From Faecalibacterium sp. UBA7177 (GTDB lineage Bacteria; Bacillota; Clostridia; Oscillospirales; Ruminococcaceae): 19,025 nt of DNA. Each line of letters opens with the position of its first letter. The stretch's first letter is position 1. Below are positions 1 to 6,384 of the stretch, one piece after another. The stretch is from assembly GCA_002491225.1 (NCBI GenBank), contig DKVN01000080.1:1-19025 (forward strand). Reading direction: 5' to 3'. The notes below the pieces were generated by a model. The model had not been told where the DNA came from and made no database searches. It saw only the letters and a list, made by a program, of their open reading frames with translations. A program made the position numbers and the translations under genes.

Positions 1-648
1 CAGGAGCTCTACCTGCTGGCCCTCTCCCACGACGAGGTGGTGCACGGCAAAAAGACCGTGATCGACAAGCTGTGGGGCACCTATGAGGAAAAGTGCGCCG
101 GGGCGCGGCTGCTCTACTTTTACATGTTCACCCATCCGGGCAAAAAGCTGAACTTTATGGGCAACGAGCTTGCCCAGTTCCGCGAGTGGGACGAGGCCCG
201 CGAGCAGGACTGGCCGCTGCTGCGCTACCCGTTCCACGATGCGTTCCAGCGGTATTTTGGGGTGCTGGGGCAGCTGTACCGCAGCGAACCGGCCCTGTAC
301 CGGGACGAATACCACCCCGAGCGTTTCCGCTGGCTGGTAGCGGATGATGCGCTGGGCGGGGTGTACGCCTGGCTGCGCTGCGATGCAAACGGCGGGCGGC
401 TGCTGGCCGTGATGAACACCCAGGATCACCCCTACCCAAGCTACGGCATCCCGATGGACCGGCCCTGCCGCGCCCAGCTGCTGCTAAACACCGCCTGGAG
501 CTGCTGGGGCGGCCCCACCCCCGGCCCGGCGGACGGATCCTTGTACGGGGGGCCCGGCGGCGCGGTGTATACCACCGACCCGAACGGGCGGCTCTGCCTG
601 CCGCTGGCCCCCATCAGCGGGATGCTGCTGCGGCTGAGCGAGGCGTAA
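1..648 (+). CDS. glgB: 1,4-alpha-glucan branching enzyme, C-terminal part
   Basis: The reading frame is already open at base 1, so the gene enters from the left and only its last 215 codons are present. GlgB moves a segment of an alpha-1,4-glucan chain onto an alpha-1,6 branch point during cytoplasmic glycogen synthesis. The first codons read LALSHDEVVHGK, which is conserved region IV of the GH13 branching enzymes and carries the His-Asp pair that stabilises the transition state. It is followed by the family signature THPGKKLNFMGNELAQFREWDE and then the C-terminal all-beta domain, ending RLSEA-stop. The missing N-terminal part should hold the CBM48 domain and the catalytic Asp and Glu. The gene after it starts 28 bases downstream on the same strand. 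The family assignment is secure from the signature motifs. Confidence 0.96.
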   Translation, partial: QELYLLALSHDEVVHGKKTVIDKLWGTYEEKCAGARLLYFYMFTHPGKKLNFMGNELAQFREWDEAREQDWPLLRYPFHDAFQRYFGVLGQLYRSEPALYRDEYHPERFRWLVADDALGGVYAWLRCDANGGRLLAVMNTQDHPYPSYGIPMDRPCRAQLLLNTAWSCWGGPTPGPADGSLYGGPGGAVYTTDPNGRLCLPLAPISGMLLRLSEA

Positions 649-676
649 CAGGTTTGACCAAAAGGAGGCGCTTGCC

Positions 677-1210
677 ATGATCGAGTACCGGCCCTTGCGG
701 GAAGATGAGATCGACCGGGCGCTCTTTGCCCGATTTGTGCGCAGGCAGGTGGTGACCGACTGCCTGCGCCGGGAGGGCGGCGCGTGGGTGGTGCGCAGCG
801 CCCCGTTTGTGGACGACTGGTCCGAGGCGGACTACGCCTTTTTGGTGCGTTGCCTGCAAAACACCGCGCGCACCGGCGGGCTGGTGCTGGGGGCCTTTGC
901 GGGCGGCGTGCTGGTGGGGTTTGCCTCGGTGGAGGCGCAGCCCTACGGCAGCGCGGGCCAGTACCGGGATCTTTCCGCCCTGCACGTCTCGCAAAACCGG
1001 CGGGGCGGCGGCATCGGGCGGGCGCTGTTTGCCGCCGCGAAGGACTGGGCCCGGCGGCAGGGGGCGGAAAAGCTGTACATCTCCTCCCACTCGGCGGTGG
1101 AGACGCAGGGCTTTTACGCGGCGATGGGCTGCGTAGACGCGGCCGAGCCCTGGCAAAAGCATATCGAGCAGGAACCCTTTGACCGCCAGCTGGAATGCGC
1201 GGTGGAATAA
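677..1210 (+). CDS. GNAT family N-acetyltransferase
   Basis: A 177-residue protein of normal size for a single GNAT domain, predicted to transfer an acetyl group from acetyl-CoA to an unknown amine. The acetyl-CoA-binding motif A is clear: strand LSALHVSQN followed by RRGGGIGRALF, which matches the R/Q-x-x-G-x-G pyrophosphate loop. Motif B follows as LYISSHSAVETQGFYAAMGC, with the usual aromatic FY before the last strand. The ATG at 677 is preceded by AAAGGAGG at 661-668, a strong ribosome site at good distance. It lies 28 bases after glgB and is probably co-transcribed with it, and a terminator follows. The substrate cannot be inferred, and the glycogen neighbour need not be functionally linked. 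Confidence 0.9.
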   Translation: MIEYRPLREDEIDRALFARFVRRQVVTDCLRREGGAWVVRSAPFVDDWSEADYAFLVRCLQNTARTGGLVLGAFAGGVLVGFASVEAQPYGSAGQYRDLSALHVSQNRRGGGIGRALFAAAKDWARRQGAEKLYISSHSAVETQGFYAAMGCVDAAEPWQKHIEQEPFDRQLECAVE

Positions 1211-1234
1211 ATGGTTGCTGGCGATAGAATCAGC

Positions 1235-1297
1235 AAAAACGAGCCCCCGGCAGGGCGCGGAACCGCGTTGGTTCCCCGCTTTGCCGGGGGCTTTTTG
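1235..1297. terminator. Bidirectional intrinsic terminator between convergent genes
   Basis: An 11-bp perfect stem (AGCCCCCGGCA at 1242-1252 pairing with TGCCGGGGGCT at 1282-1292) is followed by TTTTTG on the plus strand and preceded by AAAAAC at 1235-1240. It can therefore end both the glgB/GNAT transcript and the converging flavodoxin transcript. Confidence 0.85.
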
Positions 1298-1398
1298 TGC
1301 ATCTCTCGGGCGTTTGGCGTTCGCGGGCGGCAAGGCTGTTTGGGCGAGGGCCTCGCGGCATGCCCGGTGCTGTGCGTTTAGCGGGCGGGCGCGCCGCC

Positions 1399-1941
1399 TC
1401 ACTCCCCCGCCCGGATCCACTCGATCACCGGCAGGGCGTATTCCTCGCCCGAATTGTCGAATGAACCGGCGATCATCCGCTGCATCGCGGCCTCCTCCGG
1501 CGTTTTGTCCTGCTTGCCGCGCAGCATGACGGCGAGGCTCTTCATCATCAGCCGGTCAAGGAGGGACATTTTTTCGTAGCAGAGGCCGCTTTGCAGGTAA
1601 AAGTGCGGCAGGGCGGCCTGCTCTTCGGCGGTCAGGCTTTGGGCCCAGAACTGCTCGACCGTCGCCCGCTCGGCCGCCGGGGTGGCCCCGGTGGCAAACA
1701 CCGCGCATCGGGCCCCCTTGGCGCTGGCCGCGGCCAGCAGCCGCTTGCCCTTGGCCCAGCCGTCCAGCCGCCCGGCGTGGGCCCGGCTGCCGAACAGCAC
1801 CGTGTCGCACCCGGCCAGCGCGGCCGGAGACGCTTTGGCCAGCGGCAGCAGACGCGCGCCGGTTCCGCGGGCGATCTGCTGGGCGTACCGCTCGGTAAAG
1901 CCGGTTTTGCTCTGGTAGACGATCAGGGTCGTGTGGTTCAT
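1399..1941 (-). CDS. Flavodoxin-domain protein
   Basis: A 180-residue protein with a single flavodoxin-like fold. The N-terminal strand and phosphate loop TLIVYQSKTGFTERYAQQIA (residues 5-24) has the S/T-x-T-G-x-T form that binds the FMN phosphate. The later segments DTVLFGSRAHAGRLDGW and CAVFATGATP fit the second strand/loop and the third strand of the fold. It probably carries FMN and acts in electron transfer or quinone/protein reduction, as in the Flavodoxin_5/HemG-like proteins. No partner is visible. Its ATG overlaps the TGA of the upstream TetR gene in ATGA, so translation is likely coupled and both are under the same TetR-controlled promoter. That points to an inducible redox response, which is an inference. 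Confidence 0.88.
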   Translation of the reverse strand: MNHTTLIVYQSKTGFTERYAQQIARGTGARLLPLAKASPAALAGCDTVLFGSRAHAGRLDGWAKGKRLLAAASAKGARCAVFATGATPAAERATVEQFWAQSLTAEEQAALPHFYLQSGLCYEKMSLLDRLMMKSLAVMLRGKQDKTPEEAAMQRMIAGSFDNSGEEYALPVIEWIRAGE

Positions 1942-2594
1942 CTGCGTTCCTCCTCTGGGGCCGGGCCGCCGGGGACGGCGAGACCGGCGGGTTCGTTTGG
2001 GTCGGTTAGGGTCTGCGGGGCCTGCCCCTGCAAACTCCCGGCGCGGGCCGCAGCCAAAAACGCCTCATAGGCGGCCTGCTGCTGGGCCAGGGCCTCCGCC
2101 TCGCCGATGCCCGGCTCGCAGCAGGAGAAGATGGCCCCAAGGCCCATGGTGTAGATGAGCAGATGCAGGTGCAGCTGCCGGGCCGTCGGTTCCGGGATGC
2201 CGAGCTGGGCGGCGATCCGCCCGGCCATGCGGGGGTCGGCCTCCTGCCGGTAGAGCTGCTGCCAGCTGCCGATGCCCTGCCGCCGGTGCAGCACCGCCAG
2301 CCGAAAGAGGTGCGGCTGCTGCCGGGCAAATTGCAGATACGCCTGCCCGGTGCTGCAAAAGAGGTCGCCCTCGTCGAGGCTGGCGGCCAGATGGGCCTGC
2401 AGCGTCTCGGCCGCGCGGGCGGCCACCTCCCGCCGCAGCCCCGCCATGCTGCGGCAGTAGCTGTAGATCGGCTGCACCGAGCAGCCGAGCCGGGCGGCGA
2501 TGGCCCCCACCGTCAGGGCCTCCGGGCCGCTCTCCTGCACCAGCGCAAAGGCGGCCTCGACGATCATCTCCCTGGTGATGCGCTGTTTGGGCAT
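1938..2594 (-). CDS. TetR/AcrR family transcriptional regulator
   Basis: The N-terminus, MPKQRITREMIVEAAFALVQESGPEALTVGAIAARLGCSVQPIYSYCRSM, is a typical TetR helix-turn-helix (residues about 5-50), followed by a helical ligand-binding region and a Pro/Gly-rich tail. The frame stays open upstream to an ATG at 2618, but the ATG at 2594 has GAAAGGAGGAAG just upstream (reverse of 2601-2609) and starts the domain cleanly, so I use 2594 (218 residues). The gene lies immediately downstream of a consensus promoter covered by a 23-bp inverted repeat, which fits autorepression. It overlaps the flavodoxin gene by four bases and follows the MFS transporter on the same strand. TetR, flavodoxin and MFS together suggest response to a small toxic or redox-active molecule. 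The ligand is unknown. Confidence 0.92.
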   Translation of the reverse strand: MPKQRITREMIVEAAFALVQESGPEALTVGAIAARLGCSVQPIYSYCRSMAGLRREVAARAAETLQAHLAASLDEGDLFCSTGQAYLQFARQQPHLFRLAVLHRRQGIGSWQQLYRQEADPRMAGRIAAQLGIPEPTARQLHLHLLIYTMGLGAIFSCCEPGIGEAEALAQQQAAYEAFLAAARAGSLQGQAPQTLTDPNEPAGLAVPGGPAPEEERR

Positions 2595-2618
2595 GGGGCT
2601 TCCTCCTTTCGCCGGCAA

Positions 2619-2641
2619 GTTATATAATTAAGTTATATAAC
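2619..2641. promoter_or_regulatory. Inverted-repeat operator of the TetR operon
   Basis: Perfect 9-bp arms GTTATATAA (2619-2627) and TTATATAAC (2633-2641) are separated by five bases. The right arm is part of a 12-bp palindrome, AGTTATATAACT (2631-2642). The element sits between the -10 box and the ribosome site of the TetR gene, exactly where an autorepressor of this family would block transcription. Confidence 0.7.
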
Positions 2642-2644
2642 TAT

Positions 2645-2672
2645 ATTATATATCTTCTTCTGCATTTGTCAA
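2645..2672 (-). promoter_or_regulatory. Sigma-A promoter of the TetR-flavodoxin operon
   Basis: On the minus strand a perfect TTGACA (2667-2672) is followed after 16 bases by a perfect TATAAT (2645-2650). Both boxes lie in the last codons and stop of the MFS gene: TTGACA is read as Leu-Thr and the stop TAA overlaps the -10. This gives the regulator and flavodoxin their own strong start site. Confidence 0.85.
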
Positions 2673-3947
2673 GCCCTCCCCCGTCCGCTCGGGTCGGTCG
2701 ACCAATCCGGCTGTGGGTTCCGGCGCAGTCGAGGGTTCCGCCGCGGCCGGAGAGGTCAGCGGAGCCTCAGCCCCCCGCGGCCCCGGCCGGGCGGCGGCGC
2801 TCACCAGCGCAAGGGCGGCGGCGCAGAAGGCCGCGCCCAGCAGCATGGCGGCGCTCAGGTGCCAGGCCGCCATCCGCCCAAAGGCGAGGTTGGTGGCGAT
2901 GCCCACCCCGTCCATGACCACCGCGTTGAGGCTGAGGGCGGCGGCCCGGTCCCGGGTGTGCACAAGGCGGTTCTGCCACTCGGTTTGCAGCGGCCAAAAG
3001 AGGCTGTAGGCCAGCCGCAGGGTGAGGATGGCCGCCCCGCTGGCAACCGGACGCGGGCAGAAGGCCAGCGCGAGGCAGGCGGCTGCCGCGGCGAGGCAGA
3101 GCGCCTGCGCGGCCCGCCGCCGCCCCAGCCAGCGGGCGAACCGGTCGCTGAACGCCCCGAGCAGCCCGGCCAGGGTGACCAGCACATACAGATAGCCGAT
3201 GGCAGCGTCCGAGAGCCCGGTGCGCCTATATTGCAGCTGGTTGAGAAAGACGGTGATGGTCTGGTGGCTCTCGGCCAGCAGGGCCGCGCCGAGCACCAGC
3301 GCCGCTAACTGCCGGTTGCCCACGAGGCCGCGCAGCAGGCCGCCCAGCTCGGCGGCGAGGCGGGGCTTTTCGGTTTTTGGGGGCCGCACCTCGGCCAAAC
3401 CGAGCGACAGCAAAGCCGCCAGCCCGTAGCTGACCGCCGTGAGCAGGCCCGCCAGCCGGTAGTTCTGCCCGATCCACCGGGCGTAGACGAGGGACGCCGC
3501 CAGCAGCCCGGCGGTGCCGAGGCTGTCGTAGAGGCCGAACACCCGCTGGCTTTTGCCCGCGGGGCAGGAGAGGTAGAGCATGCTGACATCGCAGCCGGAC
3601 ACCCCCGCCAGCACCACCCCCAGCAGCAGCCGCTCGGCCAGAAAGCCCCCAAAGCCCTCCGCCCGCCAGAAGATGAGCTTGGAGACAAAATAGAGCCCGT
3701 TGCACAAAACAAGGGTGTTTTTGTAGCCGATGCGCTCGGCCAGCATGCCCCAAGGAAGCTCGCAGAGGATACAGACGGCGAGCGAGAGGCTCTCGATGAG
3801 GGTGATCTCAAAGACGCTCACCCCGGCGGCCTGCCGATAGAGGGTGGCGATCGGCCCATAAAAGACCATCCCCTGCAAAAAGGAGACAGCGCAGAGCAGC
3901 GGTACATTGCGCGCTGTACCGCTAAAATAGTTTCGAAAAAAAGACAT
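2646..3947 (-). CDS. MFS family transporter (probable drug or solute exporter)
   Basis: A 433-residue integral membrane protein with about twelve hydrophobic segments, the usual size for the major facilitator superfamily. MFS motif A appears twice, once in each half: WGMLAERIGYKNTLVLCN near residues 65-85 and AFSDRFARWLGRRRA in the second half. The C-terminal tail of about 45 residues is rich in Pro, Ala and Glu and looks disordered. The frame runs upstream to 4058, but the extension is not membrane-like and the ATG at 3947 (MSFFRNYFSG) has GGGAGGG just upstream, so 3947 is preferred. It lies directly upstream of a TetR gene whose promoter is in its own 3' end. Export of a toxic compound is plausible from context but the substrate is unknown. 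Confidence 0.88.
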   Translation of the reverse strand: MSFFRNYFSGTARNVPLLCAVSFLQGMVFYGPIATLYRQAAGVSVFEITLIESLSLAVCILCELPWGMLAERIGYKNTLVLCNGLYFVSKLIFWRAEGFGGFLAERLLLGVVLAGVSGCDVSMLYLSCPAGKSQRVFGLYDSLGTAGLLAASLVYARWIGQNYRLAGLLTAVSYGLAALLSLGLAEVRPPKTEKPRLAAELGGLLRGLVGNRQLAALVLGAALLAESHQTITVFLNQLQYRRTGLSDAAIGYLYVLVTLAGLLGAFSDRFARWLGRRRAAQALCLAAAAACLALAFCPRPVASGAAILTLRLAYSLFWPLQTEWQNRLVHTRDRAAALSLNAVVMDGVGIATNLAFGRMAAWHLSAAMLLGAAFCAAALALVSAAARPGPRGAEAPLTSPAAAEPSTAPEPTAGLVDRPERTGEGLTNAEEDI

Positions 3948-4339
3948 AAAAAAGCCCTCCCTGACGGGGCAGCAAACCAGAGGGGGACAGCCGAGCCATT
4001 TTTGGCCCGGCTCCCCCCTTGTTCCGCCGCCCCGCAAAACTACATTCAGATACAGCAAACAGGCGAGGCCGCTATGGCTCGCCGCAGTGTACCGGATGCA
4101 GTTTTCAGGTCGGGCTATTCATAGTAGATCGGATCCTCCTGCCCTGTGCGCGGGCTGTCAGATGAAAAAAAGCATTACAAAAACTGCTTTGCAGGTATTT
4201 TATCACGGATCCAGCCGCCGCGCAAGGCCGCGCGGCCGCTTTTTTGCGGGCCGCAAACACTTTGGGTGCCGGGTTGGGGCTGCGCCGGTGAGCCGGGCCG
4301 GGGCCGGGCCCGGGGCCAAAGCCGGGGGCCACGCCGCCC
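3948..4339. other. 392-bp gene-free interval with leader and stem structures
   Basis: I find no convincing gene here. It should hold the promoter of the MFS gene, but no box pair stands out. On the minus strand the leader of the MFS gene contains a long stem at 3981-4018. A second stem, GGCGAG/CTCGCC, lies near 4061-4082. Next to fuller stretches there is a GC-rich stem GCCGCGC/GCGCGGC with a six-base T run after it near 4216-4242, and a CTGC/GCAG mini-hairpin followed by TTTTT (minus strand, about 4180-4195). One or more of these may end the arsC-like transcript. Confidence 0.4.
3981..4018 (-). promoter_or_regulatory. Leader hairpin upstream of the MFS gene
   Basis: The arms AGGGGG...GCCGAGCC (3981-3997) and GGCCCGGCTCCCCCCT (4003-4018) pair almost completely around a T-rich loop. 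The stem lies about 35-70 bases before the MFS start codon, without a U-run directly after it, so it is more likely a 5' leader structure than a simple terminator. Confidence 0.45.
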
Positions 4340-4699
4340 TCACCCAAGCCCCAGCGCGGCCCGCCAGTCCGCCTCGCGGAACCCGGTCAGCACAAAGCCA
4401 TCCCCCACGAGGATCGGCCGCTTGACGAGCATGCCGTCGGTGGCCAGCAAGGCAAACTGCTCGTCCTCGGACATGGCGGGCAGCCGATCCTTGAGCTGCA
4501 GCGCCTTATACTGCAGCCCGCTGGTGTTGAAAAACCGCTTGAGCGGCAGCCCGCTTTTGGCCTGCCAGGCCCGCAGCTCGGCCTCGGTGGGATTTTGCGC
4601 CTTGATGTGGCGGCTCTCGAACGGCACGCCGGCCTCCTCCAGCCATCTGCGCGCCTTTTGGCAGGTCGAGCAGGGGGGATATTCCAAAAACAGCAGCAT
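4340..4699 (-). CDS. ArsC/Spx-type thioredoxin-fold protein
   Basis: A 119-residue protein of the arsenate reductase-like family (ArsC, YffB, Spx, MgsR). The redox motif C10-S-T-C13 sits in MLLFLEYPPCSTCQKARRW after the first strand. Family blocks FFNTSGLQYKALQLKDRLP, MSEDEQFALLATDGMLVKRPILV and the terminal GF..ADW follow, including the Arg-Pro pair (R94-P95) conserved in the fold. The frame continues upstream to 4774, but the ATG at 4699 has GAGGGAGG just upstream and begins at the first strand of the fold, so it is chosen. Whether it reduces a substrate or acts like Spx on RNA polymerase cannot be told. Spx regulators share the CxxC, as do the uncharacterised YffB-type proteins, which this resembles more. 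A terminator separates it from the hemerythrin gene upstream. Confidence 0.85.
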   Translation of the reverse strand: MLLFLEYPPCSTCQKARRWLEEAGVPFESRHIKAQNPTEAELRAWQAKSGLPLKRFFNTSGLQYKALQLKDRLPAMSEDEQFALLATDGMLVKRPILVGDGFVLTGFREADWRAALGLG

Positions 4700-4776
4700 T
4701 CTATATGCCTCCCTCTTGTTGCTTCTTCTGTTGCTTTTTCGCGTCCCGAGCCAGCAACCAAAAACCGGCCCCAACC

Positions 4777-4812
4777 AAAAACCGGGCCCGCACCCGCTTG
4801 GATGAGGCCCGG
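4777..4812 (-). terminator. Intrinsic terminator after the hemerythrin-receiver gene
   Basis: On the minus strand CCGGGCC (4812-4806) pairs with GGCCCGG (4788-4782) and is followed by TTTTTGG (4781-4775). It lies 20 bases after the stop codon of the upstream gene. Confidence 0.75.
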
Positions 4813-4831
4813 ATCGTGTTTTGGGTTCTGC

Positions 4832-6190
4832 TTACTTTTTCTTCTTTTTCTGCTTTTCAAAAAAGAGGTCGATCTGCTTTTTGATCTCCTCGGGCTTGAG
4901 CTTTTTGAGCAGATAGCCCGCGGGCTGCAGGGCCATCACCTGCCGCACGCTCTCCACGTCCCCCTTGCCGGTCAGGAAGATGACCGGCACATCGTCGAAC
5001 GCGGCCTCCGAGCGCATCATCTCGAGGGTCTGGCGGCCGTCGCAGATGGGCATCTCATAGTCCAGCAGCACCAGCTGGGGCGGGTTGAGGGCGATGGCCC
5101 GGATGGCCGACACCCCGGAGCCCGCGATCGAGACGTTGTAGTCGGCCTCGAGCAGCTGCTTCATGTTCTGTTGGATGACCACCGAGTCGTCCACCACCAG
5201 CACGGTGGGCTTGGCGGTCTCGCTCTCGTGCTTGGCGAGGTACTTTTCCACCTCGGCCATCGCGTTGTTGCTCCCCAGCGGGGTGCCGATGCCGTCCTCC
5301 AGCAGGTGCGGCGCGAGGATGCAGAAGGCAAAATACCCCGCCCCGCTGTCGAACAGCAGGCTGGCCTGGGTGTTTGTTTTGCTCAGCACGGTGCGGAACT
5401 GATCGTAGGAGAGCAGGTTTTCCTGCTGCAGCTTGTAGTTTTCCATCGCGGGGAACTGCCCCAGCACCCGCTCGATGATCTGCCGGGCGGTGTAGCGGGA
5501 GGCATGAACCAGCATCGAGTCGAGGTGGTTGGTCTTGATGCCCAGCACCTTGCCCACCGTGCCGATGAGCAGCTGCTCGTCCAGCGCCAGCAGCACCTCC
5601 GGCTTTTCCTCTTCGCCGTTGTTGTCGTAGACAAACCGGTAGTAGATGCCCCGGCCGAACTTTTCGCCGCCGTAGGCGTCGCTGATCAGCTTGGATTCGA
5701 GATGGAACATCTCAAAGACCAGCTGGGTGATGGCCTGCTTCATCGCGGTCAGCTCGCCGCCGGGCAGCACGTTCTCCCACCGGCGCACCCCCTTGCCCGC
5801 GATCGAGAGGTCCTCGGTGATGGTATGGCCGATCAGCCAGCCGGCACAGACACCGAGGAAGTGATCCACCGCGTTGGGAGAATAGCCGCTCTGCTCCAGC
5901 TCCTTTTCGAGGGCGGGCAGGGTGCCTTCCCGGAAGCCCCTGTGGATCTGCTTGTGGCGCTCCAGCCCCTTGTACTGGATCGAGGCCATGTAGGCCTCCT
6001 CGTCGTCAAAGTGCTGGGTCGCGTGGTTTTTGAAGAACTTGATGCCCTCCTGGCAGGTCCACTGGGCGTCCCGCTCCTCGTCCCGGTAGGCATACAGCCT
6101 GTTGATGATCCGGAAAAGGCGCTGATGCTCCTTGTCAATGATCTCCACACCGATGTTGTAGCTGTCCAGCCATGTAAACTGAGCGTCCAT
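4832..6190 (-). CDS. Hemerythrin - CheX-like - receiver (REC) domain protein
   Basis: A 452-residue three-part cytoplasmic protein. Residues 1-130 are a bacteriohemerythrin domain with all seven di-iron ligands: H22, H60-x3-E64, H79-x3-H83 and H122-x4-D127, after the typical FTWLDSYNIGVEIIDKEHQRLF start. Residues about 145-300 follow the strand/helix order of the CheX/CheC phosphatase fold, but I do not see its E-x-x-N catalytic pair. Residues 330-445 are a receiver domain with the acidic pair D334/D335, phosphoacceptor D377 (LLDYEMP), T407 and K429. The tail is a run of lysines. The ATG at 6190 is 7 bases from AGGAGG; an adjacent ATG at 6193 is possible. O2 or NO binding by hemerythrin is known for the family. 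Linking that sensing to phospho-signalling or chemotaxis is inference. It has its own promoter and terminator. Confidence 0.88.
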   Translation of the reverse strand: MDAQFTWLDSYNIGVEIIDKEHQRLFRIINRLYAYRDEERDAQWTCQEGIKFFKNHATQHFDDEEAYMASIQYKGLERHKQIHRGFREGTLPALEKELEQSGYSPNAVDHFLGVCAGWLIGHTITEDLSIAGKGVRRWENVLPGGELTAMKQAITQLVFEMFHLESKLISDAYGGEKFGRGIYYRFVYDNNGEEEKPEVLLALDEQLLIGTVGKVLGIKTNHLDSMLVHASRYTARQIIERVLGQFPAMENYKLQQENLLSYDQFRTVLSKTNTQASLLFDSGAGYFAFCILAPHLLEDGIGTPLGSNNAMAEVEKYLAKHESETAKPTVLVVDDSVVIQQNMKQLLEADYNVSIAGSGVSAIRAIALNPPQLVLLDYEMPICDGRQTLEMMRSEAAFDDVPVIFLTGKGDVESVRQVMALQPAGYLLKKLKPEEIKKQIDLFFEKQKKKKK

Positions 6191-6236
6191 CATCGATCCT
6201 CCTGTCGCGCTGGTTGCGCTTTCACTTCTTTTCCAC

Positions 6237-6265
6237 ATTATACAGCATTGCGCGGGCAGTTTCAA
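6237..6265 (-). promoter_or_regulatory. Sigma-A promoter of the hemerythrin-receiver gene
   Basis: Minus strand TTGAAA (6260-6265), a 17-base spacer, and a perfect TATAAT (6237-6242), followed by a leader of about 40 bases to the AGGAGG and start codon at 6190. Confidence 0.85.
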
Positions 6266-6337
6266 ATGTTCTTTTGCCTTTTTACAAAATCTTTTTGGGA
6301 AAAAGGGGCAAAAAGCGTCCTCCCTGCCCTTTCATAC

Positions 6338-6366
6338 CAAAACAGAGGGGGCGCATGCCCCCTCTG
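6338..6366 (-). terminator. Intrinsic terminator of fucO
   Basis: A perfect 10-bp stem with a four-base loop (CAGAGGGGGC at 6343-6352 and GCCCCCTCTG at 6357-6366). On the minus strand it is followed by TTTTGG, 19 bases after the fucO stop codon. Confidence 0.85.
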
Positions 6367-6384
6367 CCCTGCGTTGGAAAGGTT

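Noticed and set aside
4087..4425. Small plus-strand open frame in the gap before the ArsC-like gene
   Set aside because: Low-complexity Ala/Gly/Pro/Arg translation, no ribosome site, runs antisense into the ArsC-like gene.
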